A program made the position numbers and the translations under genes. Below the pieces are notes generated by a model, which was not told where the DNA came from, searched no databases, and saw only the letters and a program-made list of their open reading frames with translations. A DNA stretch of 64,000 nt from Natrinema hispanicum (GTDB taxonomy: Archaea; Halobacteriota; Halobacteria; Halobacteriales; Natrialbaceae), in NCBI RefSeq assembly GCF_004217335.1, contig NZ_SHMP01000004.1, positions 248,001-312,000 of the forward strand, given 5' to 3'. Positions 1 to 8,128 of the stretch are shown here, in pieces. The stretch's first letter is position 1, and each line of letters begins with the position of its first letter.

Positions 1-1138
1 GCTGACGGACCGTCCAGACGACTTCTCGGTCTGCGTTCTCTATCTCGTCGACTTTCGCTGGATCGACCCATGGTTCCTCGCGGTGATACTGGACGAGACT
101 CTTGTTGCCCTCGATGTGAAGCTTGTCGGTGACGGTTTCTGGGCCGACGCCGATGACGTACAACCCTCTGTCTCGGTAGGAGGGTGTCACCCGGAGTCCT
201 GGATGAATCTCGCCGTCGTCGAGCTGGTCGAGCGTCTGGTCTGAGAGGATCCGGTGGCGGTAATCGACGTGCAGGTAGGCGGCACGCGTGGGGAGCACTT
301 CGACGGTGAGGTTGTACCGTTCGTGGAGGCGGAATCCTTCGTTCTCGATCACCGGGTCGATCTCCAGGATTTTATCGATGCCGTGGATGTCGTACTGATC
401 GCGTTTCGCGTCCTTCAGGACTTCACCGAGCATTTCACCCAGGACTTCCCGGTCATCTTCGTCCGCGTAGACGACCGGTCGAGTGCCGACCTCGTTGATC
501 TCGAAGCGGGGCAGGTCCACGCGTTCGTGCGCGAGTTTCACCAAGGACACGAGTTTGAACGCGCTGCCGACGACGACGGGCGTCACATCGAGTTGTTGCC
601 GGACTTTTCGACGGGCTTTGTACGTCGCCCGGAGCGTGTTCTGGCCTGAGGGTCGGAACCCTCGCTTCGGAACGAGTTCGTACTCGTAGACGTCGTATTC
701 CGGCAGGTCATCTGTGGCACGGAACGTCGTGAGGCCGTGGTCTCCACTGGCAGCGGACGTGTCGTGGGTTTCGGCGAGCCCGTCTTCGAGGGCTTCCTCG
801 GTGGTCGGGGGGGCCTCCATTTCGAGGAGTGTGGCATCGCTCTGGACGGTGAGGTTCTGGTATTCCGTCCCGTCGTTGCCTTCGTCGATATCGTATTCGA
901 CAGCGGTGATGAGGTAGGTGGCTCCTCTGTCGTAGTCTTCGTTGTAGATCTCCGCTGGTGCGGAGTTCTTCCACATCGTGATGGTCCGGTCGTCGCCGCC
1001 GCCGTCTGTGAATTTCAGGTTGCGGCGTGGGTACTGCCCTTCGTTATCGAAGACTGCGTCGAGGGTGAAGCGAACGGCGTAGGTGTCTCCGACCGGTACG
1101 TCGTTGAGTGAGTTCTCGTCGAGGTTGACTGGTTTCAT
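1..1138 (-). CDS. Prokaryotic Argonaute, NgAgo-like, N-terminal 379 residues (runs off window)
   Basis: The frame from the ATG at 1138 is open to base 1. The translation follows Natronobacterium gregoryi Ago along its length: a segment with TMWKNSAP near residues 54-61 matches NgAgo ITLWKNTTP; FRLHERYNLTVEV and AYLHVDYRHR match DLHERYDLSVEV and AYLHINFRHR; and GNKSLVQYHRE matches GNQSVVAYHRN. The first hundred or so residues correspond to the extra OB/repA-like domain reported in halophilic Argonautes, followed by N and L1 regions and the start of PAZ. PIWI and the catalytic DEDX residues lie outside the window, so catalytic competence cannot be judged. The start overlaps the stop of the DUF2797 gene (ATGA), which makes this the last visible gene of a four-gene operon. 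Identification rests on recalled NgAgo sequence. Confidence 0.88.
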   Translation of the reverse strand, partial: MKPVNLDENSLNDVPVGDTYAVRFTLDAVFDNEGQYPRRNLKFTDGGGDDRTITMWKNSAPAEIYNEDYDRGATYLITAVEYDIDEGNDGTEYQNLTVQSDATLLEMEAPPTTEEALEDGLAETHDTSAASGDHGLTTFRATDDLPEYDVYEYELVPKRGFRPSGQNTLRATYKARRKVRQQLDVTPVVVGSAFKLVSLVKLAHERVDLPRFEINEVGTRPVVYADEDDREVLGEMLGEVLKDAKRDQYDIHGIDKILEIDPVIENEGFRLHERYNLTVEVLPTRAAYLHVDYRHRILSDQTLDQLDDGEIHPGLRVTPSYRDRGLYVIGVGPETVTDKLHIEGNKSLVQYHREEPWVDPAKVDEIENADREVVWTVRQ

Positions 1139-2001
1139 TGTGCGACCTCCGTTGCTGGGAGACATTCGGCAGGCGCTTCGACTGTAACTTGTTTCCCTTT
1201 CAGATGGTCGAAGTTCACGACGGCGTCCTCGGTCGCTAAGATCTGACCCCGGACGCCGAGAACCTCTGACTGTAGTCCCTCGTCCACGGTGATTCCTGGA
1301 AGGGTGCTGACGGTCGCATCGTCCCCGGCGAAGTGTACCGGAAGTCGAACAATCCGGTCTTCGAGAGCCGTCTCCTCACTGGGAAGCGTCGAGAACGGTT
1401 CCAGAGGTCCTGTTAGGACGTCTCGGCACGAATCGACGGCTTCCATGAGAGCGTGTTTCGGCTCGTCCAGCGGCTTGTACCACTCCTTCGTCGATTCCGT
1501 CGACACGACGGTCTCCAACGCGTCCTCAACGGTGCCGGCGACGCGCCGATTCGGTGTTCGAGCGACGATCATGCCGTGAGTCGCGCCCTGTTCCGCCCAG
1601 CGACTCACAGCGCGATCCGCTTGCGTGATGCCAGCCTTCACGCTGTCTTTGGCGACGAGATAGACAACGAAGTTGTGCGCGCACGACCGTCGTTTGAACG
1701 CTGGGAACGGGCAGTCCTGATACGTACAGGACGTTCCAGGCGTGAAGACGCACTGCTGGAAGGGCGGCTTCGACTGGCACTCCTGGCACGGGGTGTCGTT
1801 CGCTCGATCACCGCAGTGCTGGCAACGAAATCCGGACTGGATGTCGATGCGAATCTCTTCTCCGACGAGACCGGCGAGATCAATCGGGCCGTCCGTGTCA
1901 GCGAGGTACAGTCGGGGTTTACCCCGCGACCAGGAGACCATCGTCGGGTGACCACTCACGGTCGCACGAGAGTCCAACTCAGTCGGTTGCTGACCGGTCA
2001 T
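1135..2001 (-). CDS. DUF2797 family zinc-binding protein
   Basis: A 288-residue protein. Residues 60-107 contain eight cysteines (60, 63, 72, 75, 84, 92, 97, 107) in two clusters, suggesting one or two zinc sites. After them come VYL at about 113-115, then KAGIT at 122-126, RW at 134-135 and ARTPNR at 147-152, the conserved core of DUF2797. That VYL...K.GIT arrangement resembles the opening of GIY-YIG/T5orf172 nuclease domains, but this is my inference and no catalytic Glu is assigned. The gene overlaps its upstream neighbour (1998-2001) and the Argonaute gene (1135-1138) by ATGA, so translation is probably coupled. DUF2797 proteins have no established function. The position beside Argonaute suggests a nucleic-acid role. 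Confidence 0.75.
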   Translation of the reverse strand: MTGQQPTELDSRATVSGHPTMVSWSRGKPRLYLADTDGPIDLAGLVGEEIRIDIQSGFRCQHCGDRANDTPCQECQSKPPFQQCVFTPGTSCTYQDCPFPAFKRRSCAHNFVVYLVAKDSVKAGITQADRAVSRWAEQGATHGMIVARTPNRRVAGTVEDALETVVSTESTKEWYKPLDEPKHALMEAVDSCRDVLTGPLEPFSTLPSEETALEDRIVRLPVHFAGDDATVSTLPGITVDEGLQSEVLGVRGQILATEDAVVNFDHLKGKQVTVEAPAECLPATEVAQ

Positions 2002-2717
2002 TTGTATCCCCCGAGAGTACCCTGGAAGTCAGACGGGCTCCGGTACAGATCGATGATCTTGTTGGTCAAGTACCGCATCGCCTCTGCCTGGATCGCCGTC
2101 TCGATTTCACGGCCGTAGAGCGTGATGCGACCGGTATCGTCGAACCCGACTTCGACCTCGATGTTTCGATTCGGGAGATCAACACGAACCTGTTCGAATG
2201 TGTCCCCGAAGTACTGCTCCCACCAGTCCGTCTGCCTCAGGTCACCCCTGTCTTGAGCCGACACGTAGTCCGGCCGTTCGCGCTTGTTCGGACTGATGTC
2301 GACACGTTGGACGCGACTGGATTCCTCAATGACTGTCCGAAGATCCTCCTCGTCGAACTCTACGGTCTCGAATTTCACGTCCTCATCGAGAACCGCCGCG
2401 AGTGTCGTGAGAATCTCCTGCTCGATCTCCTTCGTTGCCTTTGCGATGGCAACGTACCCGTTCTGGAGAAAGAGAACCGCGTACCGTTCGGCGCGTTTCG
2501 TTTCCTCGGTGCCTTCGAGCGTGGTGAGGTCGTAGTACGTCTCACAACCGTATTCCGCCCAGCAGATGCCGTCTGCCCCCTCGGTGAACGTCTGTGGTAG
2601 CATTCCACTGCGAAGGTTAGCGTCCGAGTTGAATGCCGAGGTAGCCTCAATCCCGGCTTTGATTGCTTCCGTGTCGATTCTCTCGTCCCGTAGTGGCACA
2701 ATCTTGTAGCTAGCCAT
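1998..2717 (-). CDS. Unrecognised 239-aa protein of the Argonaute operon
   Basis: I do not recognise this family. The 239-residue product is acidic and soluble-looking, without membrane segments or cysteine clusters. It has an N-terminal part containing YYDLTTLEGTEETKR, a hydrophobic strand RYAVLFLQNGYVAIAK at about 78-93, and a central charged segment with RVQRVDISPNKRERPDYVS. A C-terminal part, RNIEVEVGFDDTGRITLYG, looks like a beta-sheet domain. It overlaps the ATPase gene upstream by 8 bp and the DUF2797 gene downstream by 4 bp, so it is co-translated with both. Co-occurrence with the ATPase suggests an adaptor or DNA-binding partner, but nothing in the sequence proves it. Confidence 0.75.
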   Translation of the reverse strand: MASYKIVPLRDERIDTEAIKAGIEATSAFNSDANLRSGMLPQTFTEGADGICWAEYGCETYYDLTTLEGTEETKRAERYAVLFLQNGYVAIAKATKEIEQEILTTLAAVLDEDVKFETVEFDEEDLRTVIEESSRVQRVDISPNKRERPDYVSAQDRGDLRQTDWWEQYFGDTFEQVRVDLPNRNIEVEVGFDDTGRITLYGREIETAIQAEAMRYLTNKIIDLYRSPSDFQGTLGGYK

Positions 2718-3840
2718 CGAACTCGGCCTCCTGGTTGATTCGTCGTTGGATGAACGGTTCCAGCGTCTCGGTCACACGATAGAACGCGCGTCGCCCCTCC
2801 CGGTCGCGTTCTACAAAGCCTTCGTCGCTGAGTTCTCTGAGATGATAGGAGATTGTCGATTTGTCGCGGTGGAGTTTCTCGACCAACGTGCCCGGCTGGA
2901 CACCTCGGTCATTTGGCAGCTGGAGGATCTGTTTCAACACCGTGAGCTTCGACTCCGAAAGGTCCTGGACGCGAGCGCTCGCATCGGCTAAGTGGAGTCG
3001 GTCGGCAGCCGAGTTCGTGGCTGCTACGTCCCCTGGCTCCAGCTCTTTCCGGAACGCCTCTTGAAGCGATTCCAAGGCCAGGGTGTGGATCAACCGTGGG
3101 ATCCCCTCGCTTAGCTCATGGATGCGCCCCATGGTTTCCGAGGGAAGCGTGAATTCGTTCTCGGAGAGTATCTCGAAGATGATGCGCAGCGTCTCGTCGG
3201 TGTCTTTGCGGAGGAATGCATCGAGGTGGATCTCGTTCGAGGGCGGGAGCGCGTCTTGGACGCGCCCTCGGTTGACGCCCCACCGTTCGGGCGTCCAGGT
3301 CGTCACGAATAGGCCACTATCTACGGCTCCTCGGAGTTCGTCGAGCGAGGTTTCGATTCGTTTGTCTAGGCCGCAACCATCGATGCAGACGATTGGGGTT
3401 TCGAGCTCGGTCAGGTCGTGAGCGAACTCATCGAGGAGGAATCCGTCGTCGGCCTTCTTTCCGAGATCCGTCGCGTCGATGAGCTTCGTATCGATGTCTG
3501 CGGAGAGCTCCGTGAGAAACGAGACGACCGTGTGGAGCAACTGCGTCTTCCCGATCCCCGACGGCCCGATCACAGGAGTGTGGTAGACGTCCTGTTGCCG
3601 GGTTACAAAGCCCGCGTACTCACCGATCTCGTCAAGTGCGTCTTCGTGATTGACCGCTTTCTCAGGGTGGTCACGGAAGAACACTGTGAGTTGGTCACGG
3701 TTGGCTAGTTCTGGTTGGAACTCGTGATCGGACAACCAGACTTCGTAGCTCCCGACGCGCCCCTGTTGCCCGCGTTCGAAGGCTTCTCGGAAGCGGTTTT
3801 TCTTGTCTTCGTCGTCGTTACCTGGGTCCATCAGTTCCAA
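2710..3840 (-). CDS. P-loop ATPase with C-terminal winged helix
   Basis: A 376-residue protein and first gene of the Argonaute operon. Walker A is GPSGIGKT at 92-99. Walker B is IVCIDG at 150-155, where a Gly follows the Asp instead of the usual Glu. A lid-like helical region (about 230-285) leads to a winged helix at roughly 300-360 containing DKSTISYHLRELSDEGFVER and a wing RREGRRAFYRV-like segment. The layout matches archaeal AAA/MNS-type ATPases fused to ArsR/MarR-like wHTH domains. Residue 4 is an alternative Met start. Possible roles are autoregulation of the divergent promoter, or ATP-dependent DNA loading for the neighbouring nucleases. Both are inference. Confidence 0.75.
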   Translation of the reverse strand: MELMDPGNDDEDKKNRFREAFERGQQGRVGSYEVWLSDHEFQPELANRDQLTVFFRDHPEKAVNHEDALDEIGEYAGFVTRQQDVYHTPVIGPSGIGKTQLLHTVVSFLTELSADIDTKLIDATDLGKKADDGFLLDEFAHDLTELETPIVCIDGCGLDKRIETSLDELRGAVDSGLFVTTWTPERWGVNRGRVQDALPPSNEIHLDAFLRKDTDETLRIIFEILSENEFTLPSETMGRIHELSEGIPRLIHTLALESLQEAFRKELEPGDVAATNSAADRLHLADASARVQDLSESKLTVLKQILQLPNDRGVQPGTLVEKLHRDKSTISYHLRELSDEGFVERDREGRRAFYRVTETLEPFIQRRINQEAEFDG

Positions 3841-3911
3841 CGCCTCAAACTATTCAAGTTGAGCAAAACTATTAAAACCTATTGGTTAGATTTACTGTAT
3901 GTGGAAACACC
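3841..3911. promoter_or_regulatory. Divergent promoter between Argonaute and resection operons
   Basis: A 71-bp AT-rich spacer separates the ATPase gene from the Mre11-like gene. ATTAAAA at 3871-3877 lies about 27-40 bp before the ATG at 3912 and can serve as a TATA element for a short-leader transcript. AAACTATT occurs twice (3847-3854 and 3866-3873, 19 bp apart), and a related AACCTATT lies at 3876-3883. These direct repeats are candidate operators, possibly for the winged helix of the adjacent ATPase. A shared control region would co-regulate the two operons. Confidence 0.5.
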
Positions 3912-5417
3912 ATGTTAACGCTGACTCACATCGCGGATACGCACCTCGGCCACCGACAGTACGGATTGAAACAACGAGAGGACGACATGGTGTCAACGAC
4001 ACGCGCGGCGTTTCGAGAGATGGTCGGCGAGCGCGACACGGACGCCATCCTGCTGCCCGGGGACCTGTTTCACTCCCGGGACCTTCGTCCGAAAGTCCTC
4101 GACCAGGTCGAACGAGAGCTCAGCCGATTACCGGACGACGTGCCGGTGTTGGTGTCCCGAGGGAACCACGACGAGAACCTGACCCCGCGCGAGGTGACGT
4201 GGCTCAATTACCTGCACCGGCGCGGCCACATCGTGTTTCTGAAGGCGGATCTGGAGTCTGACTCGGAGACTGCTCACTTCGAACCGTACGATCCGGAGGA
4301 CCTCGGTGATTACGCCGGATTCTACGACATCGAGGTAGCAGAGTTCGACGGTCCAGTTCGAGTGTTCGGGCTCCAGTGGCGAGGAGCGCGAACGGGGCAA
4401 GCGTTGCAACAGGTGGCACACGGGATTCAAGCGACGAACGCCGAGCACGGTGAACCGGCGGCGACCGTGTTACTGGCGCACTTCGGTATGGAGGATGAGG
4501 TTCCAACGCTGGGCGGGACGGTGACGCACGCCGAGCTCCGCGACGTGAAAGAGCACGTCGATTACCTCGCACTCGGGCACATTCACAAGCGGTACGAGGC
4601 TGCTGAGTGGATCTACAACCCCGGATCCCCAGAAGCTCACGACACGCGTGAGGGTCGCTACGATTGGGAGCACGGCTACTGTTCGGTCGCGTTGACGGCC
4701 GCCGAAGACGAGACCGAGAACGCGGTCGAGTACGAGGTGGACCATCACCCGACCAAGCGGCGACCGTACTGCCGGGTTGAGTTCGATGTCACGGAGTACG
4801 ACTCGCCAAGCGAACTCGAAGCCGGGTTTCAGGACCACGTCCGCGGGGAGCAATCGCGGATTGATGAGTACTGTCGGAAAGAGGAGTTCACGGCGAATGG
4901 TGACCCCCGAGCGCCGATCATCGACCTGCGGTTCAGCGGAACGTTACAATTTAGTCGAGGTGACTTCCGAACGGATGAACTCGCCGAGTGGGTGAAAGAG
5001 GAGTGCAGTGCCCTGTACGTGCAGGTGAACACAGGGATCCGGACGGCAGACGTTCAGCAATTGATCTCGGAGATCGACGAGGACGAGGTCTTTCAGGATG
5101 GTCGGTTGAACACGGCAGCGCTGGAACACCGCGTGTTCGAGACGATAGCGAAGGAATCCATCTACGACGAGCAGGCAGAAGACGTCGCCGACATCCTGGG
5201 GAACGCACACCAGATGGCGCAGGCCGAAGAGGCCGTCGAAGACATCCGTGATTCTGTGAGTTCCGCACGGCGAGACTTGTTCCCGGAGTTGGCTGACGAT
5301 GTGGTGCTTGACATCGATGAGGATCCGTTCTCGGACGCGGATGCTGACGGCGAGACGGAGTCAGGTGATGCTGAACCGGGTGGAGAAGCCGACGACGAAG
5401 CAGAGGTGATGCAATAA
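3912..5417 (+). CDS. Mre11/SbcD-like nuclease
   Basis: A 501-residue calcineurin-like metallophosphoesterase. All phosphoesterase motifs are present: ADTHLG (D9, H11), PGDLFH (D51), RGNHDE (N85, H86), H190 in LLAHFG, and GHIHK (H223, H225), so the Mn-dependent nuclease site looks intact. A capping region and helical Rad50-binding segment follow, then a very acidic tail. I chose ATG 3912 because it places ADTHLG at the usual distance from the N-terminus; an upstream in-frame start at 3882 adds ten unconserved residues. The stop overlaps the Rad50-like start (TAATG at 5415-5419). Mre11 nicks and resects DNA ends together with Rad50. It is probably a paralogue of a chromosomal copy, which is not visible here. 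Confidence 0.9.
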   Translation: MLTLTHIADTHLGHRQYGLKQREDDMVSTTRAAFREMVGERDTDAILLPGDLFHSRDLRPKVLDQVERELSRLPDDVPVLVSRGNHDENLTPREVTWLNYLHRRGHIVFLKADLESDSETAHFEPYDPEDLGDYAGFYDIEVAEFDGPVRVFGLQWRGARTGQALQQVAHGIQATNAEHGEPAATVLLAHFGMEDEVPTLGGTVTHAELRDVKEHVDYLALGHIHKRYEAAEWIYNPGSPEAHDTREGRYDWEHGYCSVALTAAEDETENAVEYEVDHHPTKRRPYCRVEFDVTEYDSPSELEAGFQDHVRGEQSRIDEYCRKEEFTANGDPRAPIIDLRFSGTLQFSRGDFRTDELAEWVKEECSALYVQVNTGIRTADVQQLISEIDEDEVFQDGRLNTAALEHRVFETIAKESIYDEQAEDVADILGNAHQMAQAEEAVEDIRDSVSSARRDLFPELADDVVLDIDEDPFSDADADGETESGDAEPGGEADDEAEVMQ

Positions 5418-8128
5418 TGAAGATTATCGAGGTTGCGTTAGAGGACATCAAGTCGTACGAAGAACGGACGAAGGTACCGATTGAGGGTGGTGTGACGGCG
5501 ATTCTCGGTGAGAACGGTGCGGGGAAGTCGACGATTCAGGAAGCGATCGGGTTCGCGTTATTCGATTCGCTGCCGTTCAACAACAAGGATTTCGTCCGAG
5601 AAGGCGCAAGCTCGGGGACTGTTGAGGTCACGTTTGACCAGAAGACGGAGCGCGGCACGGAGCGGTTCCGAGTTACCAGGTCGGTTGGCCGGTCGAGCTA
5701 CGGGTTGCATCGGTACGACGCTGAGAGTGACGAGTGGGTAGACTTGGACATCGATTCGAAAACGGAGCTGATGGACTGGCTGTGCGCTCGATTCAACGTC
5801 GAAGACAAAGGTGAACTGCAGAGTCTGTGGGAATCATGTATTGGGGTGCCGCAGACACGGTTCCTCTCTGACTTTTCACAGACAGCCCGGAACCGCAAAA
5901 CGACGTTCGATGCGTTGCTGAATCTCGACGCGTATGAAGAGTCGTGGAAGCGGCTCAAGGACGTCCCGGACGCGATTGAGAAGCAACAGCAGGATCTTCG
6001 AAGTGACATTGACAGGCTCACCGGCGAGGTGCAGAGCCTGCCGGACGAGCGAGCGGAAGCTGAATCGTTGACTGAAGCAGTTGACGATATCAAAGCGCGT
6101 ATCAAGCAGAAAGAAAGCGAGTTGTCGGAAAATGAAGCAGAGTATGAGGAGTTAGAAGCCGTTGAACAGGAAATCGACTCTCTCAACGACGAGGTCGAGT
6201 CGTTAGAGAAAGAGATCGAGACAACGGAAGATCAACTGGAAACGGCTGAGAAAGAGTTTGAAGATGCCGAGGAAGCCCAGAAGAAATGCGAGGCCAACCG
6301 TGACGGGTATCAGCAGTATCAGGAAGCGAGTGAACGGCTGGACGAGCTAGAAGAGGACAAGAAAGAGCGGGACACGCTTGAAGAGCAGCGGGATGAACAG
6401 GAAGAGGAGATTCAATCACTCAAGTTCGAAGTTGAGCAGCTTGGGGAGCAAGTAGAAACGTTGGAAGCTGCTCGGGAGACGCTGGAGTCGCTTGAAGCTG
6501 AGAAGGAGCGGTATGAAGAACTTGATGATCGGATTGAGTCGCTGACGGAACGTGAAGACGAAGTCGAGGAATTACAGCAGGAGATCGAGGACTTGGCAGG
6601 CGAAATCAAGGAGACGGAAGACGAGATCGAGTCGTTGGAAGAGACGGTTACCGAGATCAAAGAAGAGTGGGAAGAGACGACTGACCCAGGAGACCTCGAC
6701 GACGAGATTAACACCAAGGAGGCACAGCGGAAGCAACTGGGGGCCGAGAGGAAACGACTCGAAGAGCAGTTAGAGCGGCTGCGTGATACGGATGCTGATG
6801 CACCGTGCCCGACGTGTGATCGGCCGTTAAATGAACAGCACCGGTCGAAGACGATAGAGCAACGGGAAGCCCGAATCGAGGAGATTGGAGCGGACCGTGC
6901 GGATCTCGCCGAAGAGCTCGCTGAATTACGTGAGCGACGTGACGCGGCGAAAGAGGTCAAACAGCGCGTTGATAAGATCTCACTTCACCGGGACCAGATC
7001 GAGTCGTTAGAAGACGACCTCGACGACCTCCAAGAGGAGAAAAAGGAGACTGAGTCGGAGTTATCGGAGTTAGAAGAGGAGTTGGAGGAACTGCCGGACC
7101 TCGAAGCTGAACGCGATGACCTGGAAGATGCGTACGACGAGTACCAGACGGCGGAGTTCCGGATTAAGGAGCATGCGGATGCACCGGAGGAGTTGGAAGA
7201 AAAGCGTGCTGAGTTAGACGAGGAACGGTCGGAGCTGGAGGAGATCAAAGACGAGTTAGCTGACTTCGAAGGGTTGGACGATGAGATCGCTGACCTCAAG
7301 GAGACGATGGATGAGACGGAGTCGGCGTATCAGACGTATCTGCAGCACGAGCAGCAGGCATCGCAGGTAGAGGACCGCCGAGCGACCGTCAAGGGGTTGA
7401 AGGACGAACTTGAGGACCTCAAAACAGAGTTCGAAGAGACGGAAGCCGAACTGGAGGAGACGCAAGCATCGTTTGATGACGAACGGTTCGAGACGCTTGA
7501 CACAGAAATCGACGACCTCAAAGAGGAACTGGCCGGTGATCGGCGCTCCTTAGAACATAAACAGGATGCGCTGGAAGAGACGCGCGAGGAGATCGAAGCG
7601 TTAGAGGCGAAGTTGGCGGAGCGTCAAGAGAACGTCCAGCAGCTGAAGGAGTTGAAGGCAGATCAGCAGTTCGCCACGTGGGTGCGTGAGAACGTGCGGG
7701 AAGCCGGGCCGAAGATGCGTGAGATCATCACGGATCGGATCGGTGCGCGGGCGAACGAGTTGTTCCGGACGATTCGCGGTGTATCCGCGGAGACGCTGGA
7801 GTGGACGAGCGATTACGAAATCGTCGTGCACGACGCTGATGTGCGGAAGTCATTCACAACGCTGAGCGGCGGTGAGAAGATGGCAGCGGCGCTCGCAGTG
7901 CGGCTCGCCATCCTCGAACAGTTAGCGTCGGTCGGGCTGGCGTTCCTGGATGAACCGACGGCGAATCTGGACCGGGAGAAAAAGCGGAACTTGGTCACGC
8001 AGTTGAAGCAGTTGGATAGTTTCGAGCAGCTCACGGTCATTAGTCACGATCAGACGTTCGATTCGATGACGGATTACACGATCACTGTAGAGAAGGACCA
8101 GCAGTCGTCGGAGGTGACCGTGAATTAA
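5417..8128 (+). CDS. Rad50/SbcC-like SMC ATPase
   Basis: A 903-residue ABC-type ATPase. It has Walker A GENGAGKST at 31-39, long coiled coils from about 180 to 720, a zinc hook CPTC at 464-467 near the midpoint, signature LSGGEK from 816, Walker B LAFLDEP from 841 (D845, E846) and an H-loop SHDQ. All ATPase and hook elements are intact, so a functional Mre11-Rad50-type tethering and end-processing complex is expected. The coiled coil is compact, as in other archaeal Rad50. It overlaps the Mre11-like gene before it by 2 bp and the NurA-like gene after it by one base (TAATG), which implies coupled translation and fixed stoichiometry. Confidence 0.92.
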   Translation: MKIIEVALEDIKSYEERTKVPIEGGVTAILGENGAGKSTIQEAIGFALFDSLPFNNKDFVREGASSGTVEVTFDQKTERGTERFRVTRSVGRSSYGLHRYDAESDEWVDLDIDSKTELMDWLCARFNVEDKGELQSLWESCIGVPQTRFLSDFSQTARNRKTTFDALLNLDAYEESWKRLKDVPDAIEKQQQDLRSDIDRLTGEVQSLPDERAEAESLTEAVDDIKARIKQKESELSENEAEYEELEAVEQEIDSLNDEVESLEKEIETTEDQLETAEKEFEDAEEAQKKCEANRDGYQQYQEASERLDELEEDKKERDTLEEQRDEQEEEIQSLKFEVEQLGEQVETLEAARETLESLEAEKERYEELDDRIESLTEREDEVEELQQEIEDLAGEIKETEDEIESLEETVTEIKEEWEETTDPGDLDDEINTKEAQRKQLGAERKRLEEQLERLRDTDADAPCPTCDRPLNEQHRSKTIEQREARIEEIGADRADLAEELAELRERRDAAKEVKQRVDKISLHRDQIESLEDDLDDLQEEKKETESELSELEEELEELPDLEAERDDLEDAYDEYQTAEFRIKEHADAPEELEEKRAELDEERSELEEIKDELADFEGLDDEIADLKETMDETESAYQTYLQHEQQASQVEDRRATVKGLKDELEDLKTEFEETEAELEETQASFDDERFETLDTEIDDLKEELAGDRRSLEHKQDALEETREEIEALEAKLAERQENVQQLKELKADQQFATWVRENVREAGPKMREIITDRIGARANELFRTIRGVSAETLEWTSDYEIVVHDADVRKSFTTLSGGEKMAAALAVRLAILEQLASVGLAFLDEPTANLDREKKRNLVTQLKQLDSFEQLTVISHDQTFDSMTDYTITVEKDQQSSEVTVN

